64,000 bases of DNA, from positions 1 through 64,000 of the forward strand of contig CAMNHY010000001.1 in assembly GCA_946540005.1 (NCBI GenBank), written 5' to 3'. Below, piece by piece: positions 37,024-45,391 of this stretch (position 1 is its first letter; every line of letters begins with the position of its first letter). The stretch comes from an uncultured Clostridium sp. GTDB lineage: Bacteria > Bacillota_I > Bacilli_A > Acholeplasmatales > Anaeroplasmataceae. The position numbers and the translations under genes are program-made. Under the pieces are notes generated by a model, which saw nothing but the letters and a program-made list of their open reading frames with translations, was not told the DNA's origin and searched no databases.

Positions 37024-39735
37024 ATGAAAAAATTTAAAAAGGTTTTATCAATGGCTGCAATTAGCATGCTATTGGTTGGAGGTTTAACTGCTTGTGATAA
37101 GAACAAGCCTACTACAACAAGTGAAACTCCAACAAGTGAAACACCTGTACCATCTACATCTGTTTCAACAAGTGCAACAGATGATTTAGAAGCTTTATTA
37201 AAAGCTGCTGCTAATTTAATTAGCGTTAAATATAATCATAATAAGATTACTGATGACTTTGATGTTGTTGCATCAGTTAAATACAAAGGTGTTGTATACC
37301 CAGTTGTATGGCATTCAAATGATGAAAAATTATTAACATTTGAATCTAAGCCAGCTGAGGGCGGTTTAGAAGCAGAGTGCAAAGCAGTTTTACATCGTCC
37401 TGCTCCTGATGCTGAAAAGGAATACACTACTGTATCATTCTACGCAACAATTGAAAAAGATGGTAAGTCTGCTACATCAGAAGAATTTGATGTTCGTATT
37501 AAGAGACAACAATCTCAAAAGCAAATCTTCGATGAATACTATGAAGCTGATGATGGTGTTACTGCATCATTTGAAGGATACATCGTTGCTAAAGTTGGTT
37601 ATGTAGAAAACTATAAAGAAGGTAATGTTATCGTTTATAACCCAGAAGCTGGTGGTTCATATTTCGTTTATAACGCATATATTGATAAGGCTGTTTATGA
37701 TGCACTTGAAGGTGGAGAATTCTGTAAGGTAGCTAACGCTGTTAAGTCAACTTATAATGGTTTAGTTGAAACTAAGTATGGTGCAACTATTACAGTTGAT
37801 GCAAATCATGAAAAATTAGACTTAAGCCAAATTGCAATAAAGGATATTTCAACTGATATTATTAGCGGTAATGCTAGTGGCGTAGAATTCTTAAAGAAGC
37901 AATCAAGCTTTGTTAAGGCTACTAACTTTGAAGTTAAAGCTATCAATACATTCTCAGCTACAGCTGGTAAGTATGGTACTACAATGCAAACATTAGTTAC
38001 ATTAGAGCGTTGTGGTGAAAAATTAAATGTTGTATTATACGAAGGTATTACTCCATTCGCTGATAAGGCTACAAAAACTTTATACAATAGTTTAAAGGAT
38101 AAGATTAAAGTAGGTAACTATGTAGATGTTACTGGTCTATTAACTTATGCTGAAGGAAATGCAATTGCTATTGATTCAGCTGATGATGTTGTTGTATCAA
38201 CAAAGGCTGCAACAGCTTATGACAAGGCATATGATGACTTAACTGAACAAGTTGCTAAGTTTGTTCCATTCTATAATAAAGAAACAACTGTTACTTTACC
38301 TGCTACAGGTACTAATGGTGCTGCTTTAACATATGAGATTAAAGAAGGTACAAATGTTAAAATTGATAATGGTGTATTAACAATTGCAGCTGGTGAAAAA
38401 GAAGGTAAGGCTAAATTAGTTATTACTTCTAAATCAGGAGATGCACAATATTCTGAAGAAGTAACAATTACTTCACAAGCTATTTCTGATGAAGAAGTTG
38501 CAAAGAAAGTTGCTGATTCATTAACTATTGATTATACAAAGGATCCTGCTGCAATAGTATTACCTACAAAAGAAAAGACTTATGGTACTACATTTGCTTG
38601 GGAACTTGTAAATGGTGATGGTGTTGCTGAAATCGTTGATGGTAAGTTACTTGTATTACCAACTACTGCTGCTAAGGAAGTAACAGTTAAAGTTACTGTA
38701 ACAAAGAATGATAAGACATCTACTAAGGAAATTAAGGTAACTGTTCCTACTTATTCTTTAACTTCTTATACTTCAGATTCTAAGTCTGATTATTCTAAGT
38801 TCGAAAACACTAAGTTCTACTATGTAGAAGGTTATATCACTACTGCTCCAAATAGCTATGGTAATACATATATTTCTTCAACATTAGGTGGAGATGCTAA
38901 GATTCAAATCTATGGTATGTATGATGTAGCTGGAACTAAATATGACAAGTTCGGATTTGAATTACCTGTAGGTACTAAGGTAGTTCTATATGGTGAATAT
39001 GTTGGTACTGATAAGTATAATGAAATCAAGAATGCTGTTCTTGTTTCATATGAAATTAATGAAGATCTAGCAGCTCAAAATTTACTAGATGCTGCTAAAA
39101 AAGCATTTGCTGCTTCATATGATTCAAATAAAGAAATTACATTAGCTAAAGGTGTAACTGCAGTTGTAACTGCAGGTACATCTGCTACTGTAGCTGACGG
39201 TAAGGTTACAATTACTCCAACTGAAACAGAAGAAACTGTAACTTTAACATTATCTGCTAAATATGGTGAAACTACTAAGACTGCTGAAGTAACATTCAAG
39301 ACTAAGAAGGCTGCACCAGCTCCTGTAGATGGTACTAAAGTAGTAATTGAAAGTACAAAACCTAGTTCAAATACTCCTATTACTACATCAGATAATCAAG
39401 CTGAAGCTTTAGGACTAGATTCAAAAATCTTCTCAGTAGTATTTAATCAGGGAACTGGTTCAAATCCACCTGCATATAACAAGCAAATTAGAGTATATCA
39501 CGGAAATACTATTACAATTTCTGTTGCAGAAGGATATATTATTTCAAGCATTGAAATAACATATGATGGTTTGGCAACTGGTGGTCAATTATCAGTTGAC
39601 GGTGTTGCTCAATCTCAAGTTGCTGCTAATGTTGTAGATACAGTAACTGTTAATAAAGCTCAAACTGTTATTTCTGTTACAGGTCAAACAAAGACTGGTA
39701 TTGCATCAATTGTAGTTACATATAAGACTATTTAA
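37024..39735 (+). CDS. Large multi-domain surface lipoprotein with Ig-like and OB-fold-like repeats
   Basis: A 903-residue lipoprotein (lipobox LTAC, Cys24) with a Thr/Ser/Pro linker. I do not recognise an enzyme. Visible units: an Ig-like 'atrophied' domain (about 55-160) ending EEFDVRIKRQQ; an OB-like domain (about 165-265, FEGYIVAKVGYV...); another of the same type (about 290-395); two tandem Ig-like units (about 400-580); a further OB-like domain (about 585-680, VEGYITTAPNSYGNTYIS); an Ig-like unit; and a beta-rich C-terminal domain (about 770-903). OB-like repeats of this kind accompany YhcR-type nucleases. It follows the TNase gene by 31 bases, with AGAGGAG as ribosome site. Confidence 0.8.
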   Translation: MKKFKKVLSMAAISMLLVGGLTACDKNKPTTTSETPTSETPVPSTSVSTSATDDLEALLKAAANLISVKYNHNKITDDFDVVASVKYKGVVYPVVWHSNDEKLLTFESKPAEGGLEAECKAVLHRPAPDAEKEYTTVSFYATIEKDGKSATSEEFDVRIKRQQSQKQIFDEYYEADDGVTASFEGYIVAKVGYVENYKEGNVIVYNPEAGGSYFVYNAYIDKAVYDALEGGEFCKVANAVKSTYNGLVETKYGATITVDANHEKLDLSQIAIKDISTDIISGNASGVEFLKKQSSFVKATNFEVKAINTFSATAGKYGTTMQTLVTLERCGEKLNVVLYEGITPFADKATKTLYNSLKDKIKVGNYVDVTGLLTYAEGNAIAIDSADDVVVSTKAATAYDKAYDDLTEQVAKFVPFYNKETTVTLPATGTNGAALTYEIKEGTNVKIDNGVLTIAAGEKEGKAKLVITSKSGDAQYSEEVTITSQAISDEEVAKKVADSLTIDYTKDPAAIVLPTKEKTYGTTFAWELVNGDGVAEIVDGKLLVLPTTAAKEVTVKVTVTKNDKTSTKEIKVTVPTYSLTSYTSDSKSDYSKFENTKFYYVEGYITTAPNSYGNTYISSTLGGDAKIQIYGMYDVAGTKYDKFGFELPVGTKVVLYGEYVGTDKYNEIKNAVLVSYEINEDLAAQNLLDAAKKAFAASYDSNKEITLAKGVTAVVTAGTSATVADGKVTITPTETEETVTLTLSAKYGETTKTAEVTFKTKKAAPAPVDGTKVVIESTKPSSNTPITTSDNQAEALGLDSKIFSVVFNQGTGSNPPAYNKQIRVYHGNTITISVAEGYIISSIEITYDGLATGGQLSVDGVAQSQVAANVVDTVTVNKAQTVISVTGQTKTGIASIVVTYKTI

Positions 39736-39776
39736 TTTAACTTTTTTAAATATTAAGTTTTGAGAAAAAACTAAGG

Positions 39777-39813
39777 GAGGAATGACTTTATTCATAAGTT
39801 ATTCCTCTTTTTT
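39777..39813 (+). terminator. Operon terminator between the large lipoprotein and endonuclease genes
   Basis: A 12-bp stem with one G-T pair (39777-39788 with 39796-39807), seven-base loop, T7 tail. I see no promoter between it and the next ATG at 39833, so the endonuclease gene probably depends on read-through. Confidence 0.88.
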
Positions 39814-39832
39814 ATAAAACAAGGATTACATT

Positions 39833-41386
39833 ATGAAAAAAATAATTTCTATATCATTAATGGGTTTAGGGATTTTGGGATTAGTTTCATGTGATAGTAA
39901 TTTACAAACATCTACTACAAGTAGTATAAGTAGTGAATCTAAAGAATCACAAACAAGTCATAATTCAAATAATAATGACCATAAAACTGATGTTAAAATC
40001 GGAGAAGTATATTTAAGCAATTATTATGAAGGATCATATTATGGTTCAGTTAATGATGATTTATCTAATTTAAAGAAAAACTTAAATGTATTAATAAATA
40101 CTGGCTTTAAATCTCAATCATATTCAAGTGATTCAAATCATTTAAAGACCATTGATTCATATGATGGAAATTATGTTGAATGTTTCTACACAGGTTTAAG
40201 ATTAGATAAAGAAGGTATTTCTTCATCTATTTGGAATAAGGAACATGTATGGGCTAAATCACTAGGATTTGGAGATCAAAAATTTAAGGCTTATTCAGAT
40301 CTTCATCACTTACGTGCTACACAAACTCAAGCTAATTCAGTAAGAGCTAATAAATATTTTGCTGAAGGTGGTACAAAATCTGAATATGGTTATAGTAGTA
40401 CATCTACAACATATGAACCAAGAGATGAAGTTAAAGGTGATGTTGCAAGAATGATTATGTACATGACAGTTATGTATGATGATTCTGAACTAGACCTTGA
40501 ATTAACTAATGATACTTCTAAAATTCAAACTAAGGCTGGTGGAGAAGCTTATATAGGATTAATGGATACATTATTAAAATGGAACATGGAAGATCCTGTA
40601 GATAGTCGTGAAATAAAGAGAAATGAAGATATCTATACTATACAAGGAAATAGAAATCCATTCATAGACCATCCTGCATATTCATATTATTTATATAAAG
40701 ATGAATATGAAAGACTTGGATATAGTATAGAAGATGCACAAAATTTAGAGTTATCAAGAACTTTAAAGGATGAACAAAAACTAAATCAAATTGAATCTTT
40801 AATTAAATCTATTCCTCAAGATTTAACAACATCTAATAGTGTTGAATTTGGTACAAGATTAGAAGAAGCATTATCCTTATATGATACAATAGATGATGAG
40901 ACAAAATCATTTATTAAATCATATGATAGTTTAATTTCTGCAGAAATTAAATGGGAAAACTATCAATCATTACAAGGTCAAGATACAACAATATCTACAA
41001 CATTTAATCTTTCTGCATTAAATGCGGTAAGTGGTAATTTAAATGTAAATGGTGTAGCATTAGCTTATAAGAGTTTTGTACAAGTAAATAATAATGGTAT
41101 ATATGTTCAAAAAGCTAAACCATTAACTATTGACGTATCTAATTTATATAATTCTTTAAAGACTTTTAAAATAGATTTAAAGACTAATAATTCTAATGTT
41201 GTTACATCTATTATAACCATTACAGATGGAACTAATACTATAACAGATAACTTAAGTGTATCTACAACTAAAAAGACTTATAGTTTTGATTTATCTAAAT
41301 TTGATTTAAGTAAAGAATTAAAAATAACAATTACTAATGAAACAGGAAAGAGTGTATTAGTATCTAGTTGTTCATTTAATATTTAA
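39833..41386 (+). CDS. Endonuclease I family surface lipoprotein
   Basis: A 517-residue lipoprotein (lipobox LVSC, Cys20). The endonuclease I (beta-beta-alpha-metal) domain spans about 50-330: NKEHVWAKS with the general-base His (H138), then SDLHHLRATQTQANSVRANK with the metal-binding Asn and catalytic-loop residues. Such enzymes cut DNA, and often RNA, without sequence preference. The C-terminal 130 residues are beta-rich and probably bind a surface ligand. With the TNase gene it gives the cell two exposed nucleases of unrelated folds in one locus. Confidence 0.88.
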   Translation: MKKIISISLMGLGILGLVSCDSNLQTSTTSSISSESKESQTSHNSNNNDHKTDVKIGEVYLSNYYEGSYYGSVNDDLSNLKKNLNVLINTGFKSQSYSSDSNHLKTIDSYDGNYVECFYTGLRLDKEGISSSIWNKEHVWAKSLGFGDQKFKAYSDLHHLRATQTQANSVRANKYFAEGGTKSEYGYSSTSTTYEPRDEVKGDVARMIMYMTVMYDDSELDLELTNDTSKIQTKAGGEAYIGLMDTLLKWNMEDPVDSREIKRNEDIYTIQGNRNPFIDHPAYSYYLYKDEYERLGYSIEDAQNLELSRTLKDEQKLNQIESLIKSIPQDLTTSNSVEFGTRLEEALSLYDTIDDETKSFIKSYDSLISAEIKWENYQSLQGQDTTISTTFNLSALNAVSGNLNVNGVALAYKSFVQVNNNGIYVQKAKPLTIDVSNLYNSLKTFKIDLKTNNSNVVTSIITITDGTNTITDNLSVSTTKKTYSFDLSKFDLSKELKITITNETGKSVLVSSCSFNI

Positions 41387-41394
41387 TAAAGAGT

Positions 41395-41420
41395 CACTAT
41401 GCGCGAGCATAGTGCTTTTT
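41395..41420 (+). terminator. Terminator after the endonuclease gene
   Basis: Perfect 8-bp stem CACTATGC/GCATAGTG with a GCGA (GNRA) tetraloop (41395-41414), then CTTTTT. Confidence 0.9.
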
Positions 41421-41478
41421 AAATAGACATTAAAATTAAATTATGCTATAATGTAATATCAAGCGCAAGGAGACATTT

Positions 41479-42435
41479 ATGGTTAAAAATTTAATTAAAA
41501 AAATAAAAAAATATAATACTATAATTATACATAGACATAATAGACCAGATGGAGACGCACTAGGTAGCCAAATTGGTTTAAAATTATCAATTCAAAAAAC
41601 ATTTCCAAAGAAAAAAGTATATGCAGTAGGAGATATTAATCCTAGATTAGCTTGGATTGGAGATATGGATGAAATTAGTGATGATTTATATAAAGATGCA
41701 TTAGTCATTATATGTGATACAGCTTGTTCATATATGATTAGTGATGAAAGATATAAATTAGCTAAAGAATTATATGTTATTGATCATCACACAAATAAAT
41801 GTGATGTTGAAGATGAGAATGTCATCATTGATTCAACAAGAGCTGCTGTTTGTGAATTAATAGCGGAAATTTTATTAACAAATAAATTTGTAGTAGATGA
41901 AGAAGTAGCTAAGGCTTTATTTACAGGACTTGTAACAGATTCAGGAAGATTCCAATATAGTGAAACTAGTCCTAAGACATTAAGAATAGCTGCAGATTTA
42001 CTTGAAAAAGGATTTGATTCACAATCTATTTATAATAAGTTATATGTAGAAACTCTTGAAAAGAGAAAGCTTACAGCTAAGTTTACTGATAAATTTGAAC
42101 TTACAGAACAAAATGTTGCATATTTGATGAACACAAAAGAAGATTTAGAAAAATATGGTTTATCATTTAATGATTGTTCACGTGGAATGGTAAGTGTAAT
42201 GGCCGGACTTGAAGGAATAAATATCTGGGCCAATTTCACTTATGATGAAACTAAAGATAAGGTCATTGGTGAATTTAGATCAAGAGGATTATCAATTGTT
42301 GATATAGCTAAAAAATGGGGTGGCGGAGGTCATGACCAAGCTTGTGGTGCAACTCTCGATAATTTTGATGTTGCAAGAGAAGTATTAAAGGATTTTGATA
42401 AGAGAATGGAGGAATTTAAGAATGCCAATAACTAA
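41479..42435 (+). CDS. DHH/DHHA1 phosphoesterase, NrnA-like (first of two)
   Basis: A 318-residue NrnA/GdpP-C-type enzyme; relatives degrade nanoRNA (2-5-mers), pAp or pApA. Motifs: HRHNRPDGDALGSQ, IICDTA, VIDHHTN (the DHH triad), and DHHA1 GGGGHDQACGATL. All metal ligands are present. It has its own promoter (TATAAT about 41446). The stop overlaps the second paralogue by 14 bases. Confidence 0.9.
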   Translation: MVKNLIKKIKKYNTIIIHRHNRPDGDALGSQIGLKLSIQKTFPKKKVYAVGDINPRLAWIGDMDEISDDLYKDALVIICDTACSYMISDERYKLAKELYVIDHHTNKCDVEDENVIIDSTRAAVCELIAEILLTNKFVVDEEVAKALFTGLVTDSGRFQYSETSPKTLRIAADLLEKGFDSQSIYNKLYVETLEKRKLTAKFTDKFELTEQNVAYLMNTKEDLEKYGLSFNDCSRGMVSVMAGLEGINIWANFTYDETKDKVIGEFRSRGLSIVDIAKKWGGGGHDQACGATLDNFDVAREVLKDFDKRMEEFKNANN

Positions 42436-43390
42436 TACAACATTCAAACAAATTTTAAAATATATAAAGAAATATCAAAGAATCATTATTCATGGTCATA
42501 TTAGACCAGATGGTGATTGTGTAGGTAGCCAATTTGGTCTACAACAACTTATATTAGACAATTTCCCAAATAAGGAAGTTTATGTTGATGGTGACATTTG
42601 TGATTATTGTAGTTTCTTAGGAGAACCTGTAAGAGTTCCTGATGAATATTATAAAGGTGCATTATCAATTGTTGTTGACTGTGGTAATTGTGAACGTATA
42701 AGTGATCAAAGATATAAAAATGGAGATTTCTTAATTAAGATTGACCACCATATTCCTGATGATCAATATGGAGATTTATATTATGTAGAGGAAGAAGCTG
42801 CAAGCTGTACTCAAATCATTGTTGATTTTGCACGTAAGAATAAATTAAGACTTACAAAAAATGCTGCATATCCTTTATATGTAGGTCTTGTAACAGATTC
42901 AGGAAGATTTAGATATGATAGTGTTTTACCTCATACATTTGAAAATGCAGCAATCTTATTATCTACAGGTGTAGATATTGCAGATGTAGATAATAAATTA
43001 TCTGTAACTACATTAGAGACTCTTAAATTAAATGGATATACATTAAATAATATGCAATTTACTGACAATGGATTTATCTATATTAAGATTACGCAAGATG
43101 TTGTAAAGGAATATGGAGTTACCAATGAAGAAGCTAGTAACCAAGTTAGTAATTTAGCTGGAATTGAAGGATATCCTGTATGGGGTCTATTTATGGAATA
43201 TCCTGATGAGATTCGTATTAGACTTCGTTCACGTGGACCTGAAGTTAAAACATTAGCTAATAAATATGGCGGTGGAGGTCATGAAAAGGCTGCAGGTGCT
43301 AGACTTGAAAGTTGGGAACAACTTCCAGAGTTTTTAAAAGATGTTGATGAACTTGTTAAAAATTATAAAGAAAATTCTTTAAATAAATAG
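42422..43390 (+). CDS. DHH/DHHA1 phosphoesterase, NrnA-like (second of two)
   Basis: A 322-residue paralogue of the preceding gene, colinear along its length: HGHIRPDGDCVGSQ, VVDCGNCERI, IDHHIPDD, and GGGGHEKAAGARL. The ATG at 42422 with GGAGG before it is chosen; the in-frame TTG at 42395 has no site. The two copies are clearly diverged (visibly less than half identical), so the duplication is old and they may have different substrates, for instance nanoRNA versus pAp or linear di-AMP. Confidence 0.9.
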   Translation: MPITNTTFKQILKYIKKYQRIIIHGHIRPDGDCVGSQFGLQQLILDNFPNKEVYVDGDICDYCSFLGEPVRVPDEYYKGALSIVVDCGNCERISDQRYKNGDFLIKIDHHIPDDQYGDLYYVEEEAASCTQIIVDFARKNKLRLTKNAAYPLYVGLVTDSGRFRYDSVLPHTFENAAILLSTGVDIADVDNKLSVTTLETLKLNGYTLNNMQFTDNGFIYIKITQDVVKEYGVTNEEASNQVSNLAGIEGYPVWGLFMEYPDEIRIRLRSRGPEVKTLANKYGGGGHEKAAGARLESWEQLPEFLKDVDELVKNYKENSLNK

Positions 43391-43396
43391 TAATTT

Positions 43397-43432
43397 AGGA
43401 CTACATTTATCGTGTAGTCCTTATTTTTATTT
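43397..43432 (+). terminator. Terminator of the tandem DHH genes
   Basis: Perfect 9-bp stem AGGACTACA/TGTAGTCCT (43397-43405 with 43413-43421), then TATTTTTATTT. Confidence 0.9.
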
Positions 43433-43510
43433 GTATATTTTAAAAATATTATACAAATAATAAAAAACAACTACATATAATGATAAATGTTGTAAAAAAT
43501 TCATCAAAAA

Positions 43511-43539
43511 TTGGCAAAATACGCTTTATATGATATAAT
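43511..43539 (+). promoter_or_regulatory. Promoter of the flippase-like gene
   Basis: TTGGCA (43511-43516), 17 bp, TATAAT (43534-43539), 27 bp before the ATG at 43566. Confidence 0.75.
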
Positions 43540-43565
43540 CAACTTAGAAGATTAGGAGTTTATTT

Positions 43566-44783
43566 ATGGAAAAAAAGCCTCGTAATAAAAAACTAATTGG
43601 TGAGTTATGTCTTATTGTTTTACTCATAGTATTCGTTTGTGTTTTATTGTTCAACGATAGAACAACAACACCAGAAAAGATTTGGGAAGCAATTAGTACA
43701 GCAGATTATAAATATTTTGCTGCAGCCATAATTACATTGATTTTATATACAGTATTATATAGTTTATCGCTTGTTGTCATTTCTAAAAATTTAAAAGTAG
43801 AAGTTAAAGTGGGAGATTTATATTTAATATCAACCTCAGAATTTTTCTTTAATGGTATTACACCAATGGCTGTTGGAGGACAACCATTTCAAGTGTTCGG
43901 CTATAAACAAGTAAATGTAGAAGCTAGTAAATCAACAGGAATTATACTTATGAATTTCTTAGCTTCTCTAGCCTCAATGGTTATTGTAAGCTTAGTATCT
44001 TTATCATATTATCCATTAATTGTTGAAAATTGTACAATACAAATGAGAGTATGGTTTTGGGTAGGTTTTTGTATAAATTGTGCTGGATTTATAATTTTCA
44101 CAATGCTTGGAGCTAGCAAATTTTTCAGAAAAATCATAGTTGGATTCTTTAACTGGATTTGTAGATGGAAAATTATGAGAAGAGTTAAAGGAATAGATAA
44201 GAAGTTTGAACAATATATTACAAATGCACAAACCGCATTTAAAGATGCATGGAAGAATAAATTAACATTTGTATTAGCAGTATTATCTAAAATAATAGCT
44301 AATGTAGCTTTATTTTCAATTCCATTCTTTATTCTAAAAGCTTTAAAATTACCTGTAGGACACACCAAAGGTATGTTAGATGCAACAATGTTTTTTGAAA
44401 TATTGTGCTTAACATCTTTTATTCAAATTACATCTAACTTCATACCAACACCAGGAGCTGCAGGTGGTATGGAAGCTGCATTTAAATATTTCTTCTTGCC
44501 AATTGTTATACAAGCAGGTGCATTTGCTACAGCTGAAGAAACAGCTACAGCAACTGCAGGTGTCTTACTTTGGAGAATTGTTACATATTATTTATTAATG
44601 ATTTATTCATTTATGTGCTATGTCATATTCTCAAAGAAGAAACATTCTAAATATCCTCATTTTATAGGTGATGATAAGAAAGATAATAAAGAACGCTTAG
44701 AGGATAATAATTCTTTAAATATTGAATCAAATGGTGAAATAATAGAAAAAGAAAAAGTAGCTAGTGTTGATACAAGTGAATAA
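43566..44783 (+). CDS. LPG_synthase_TM / flippase-like integral membrane protein
   Basis: A 405-residue protein with about eight membrane helices from the UPF0104/lysylphosphatidylglycerol-synthase membrane-region family. Diagnostic stretch: FFFNGITPMAVGGQPFQVF, and TSNFIPTPGAAGGMEAAFKYF nearer the C-terminus. Members move or modify lipids (MprF N-terminal flippase part, or glycolipid export); the catalytic C-terminal domain of MprF is absent, leaving a charged cytoplasmic tail of about 45 residues. Single gene with its own promoter and terminator. Confidence 0.85.
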   Translation: MEKKPRNKKLIGELCLIVLLIVFVCVLLFNDRTTTPEKIWEAISTADYKYFAAAIITLILYTVLYSLSLVVISKNLKVEVKVGDLYLISTSEFFFNGITPMAVGGQPFQVFGYKQVNVEASKSTGIILMNFLASLASMVIVSLVSLSYYPLIVENCTIQMRVWFWVGFCINCAGFIIFTMLGASKFFRKIIVGFFNWICRWKIMRRVKGIDKKFEQYITNAQTAFKDAWKNKLTFVLAVLSKIIANVALFSIPFFILKALKLPVGHTKGMLDATMFFEILCLTSFIQITSNFIPTPGAAGGMEAAFKYFFLPIVIQAGAFATAEETATATAGVLLWRIVTYYLLMIYSFMCYVIFSKKKHSKYPHFIGDDKKDNKERLEDNNSLNIESNGEIIEKEKVASVDTSE

Positions 44784-44785
44784 TT

Positions 44786-44813
44786 AGATGTCAAGTTATC
44801 TTGGCATCTTTTT
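44786..44813 (+). terminator. Terminator of the flippase-like gene
   Basis: Ten-base-pair stem with one G-T pair (44786-44795 with 44800-44809), TTAT loop, T5, starting three bases after the stop codon. Confidence 0.88.
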
Positions 44814-45042
44814 ATTAAGTAATTTTTATTTCTCTTTATCTCAAACATTAACAAGTTTTGAAACTAAAGATGATTGTTATATATTAAGCATTAATTATTC
44901 TTATACTGATTTTACTCATTATTCTTTTTGCTTTGCAATATGTGTAGAATTTGAAAATGGAGACTATTCTAAAGTATATTGTAATAATATTCCGAGTGAT
45001 TCTACTCATCCTATAAATTTAATTAATAATTATTTGTTCTAA
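44788..45042 (+). other. Doubtful 84-codon open frame, possibly a gene remnant
   Basis: The frame has coding-like codon use, but its only ATG (44788) lies inside the terminator of the gene before it and has no ribosome site. It ends seven bases before another strong terminator (45049-45100), which suggests that a gene once ended here. The predicted protein has no recognisable domain. I read it as a 3' remnant rather than a live gene; bases 45101-45135 hold nothing I can name. Confidence 0.25.
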
Positions 45043-45048
45043 AAAATT

Positions 45049-45100
45049 GATGAATTAATATCTTGTAATTAATGCATATAAGAATTAATTCATCTTTTTT
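45049..45100 (+). terminator. Strong terminator with no clear gene in front
   Basis: Perfect 11-bp stem GATGAATTAAT/ATTAATTCATC (45049-45059 with 45084-45094), 24-base loop, T6. Confidence 0.8.
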
Positions 45101-45170
45101 AACTTTCTTGCTGCTTAATAAGTTGAAGTAAAATCTTTACAAAACTATATTTATTTGGTAAAATAGGTTG

Positions 45171-45376
45171 ATAAAAAATGATGATAAAGAAGAGTACTTA
45201 AAATCTTTTATTTAAAGCGAGAACTGATGGTGAAAGAGTTCAATAAATCTTTAAGGAAAGACACTTTGGAGTGATTCTAACACAATCCGTATCAGGCGTT
45301 AACGACAATGAGCTATTTATTAGAAAATAAGGTGGCACCACGTTAAGACGTCCTTTGTATGCGGGCGTTTTTTTAT
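45171..45376 (+). promoter_or_regulatory. T-box riboswitch of the HisRS-like/aspS operon
   Basis: Promoter TTTACA (45136-45141), 17 bp, TAAAAT (45159-45164). The leader has T-box sequence AAGGTGGCACCACG (45329-45342) and a terminator GACGTCC/GGGCGTT with T7 (45347-45376). Aligned with the asnS leader, the specifier falls on GAC (45260-45262, Asp), fitting aspS; the next overlapping triplet is CAC (45262-45264, His). The terminator ends 16 bases before the first gene. Confidence 0.93.
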
Positions 45377-45391
45377 TTTTTAGGAGGTATT

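Noticed and set aside
37409-37606. A 65-codon same-strand frame inside the 903-residue lipoprotein gene
   Set aside because: It is a shifted reading of a clearly coding region and has no start signal of its own.
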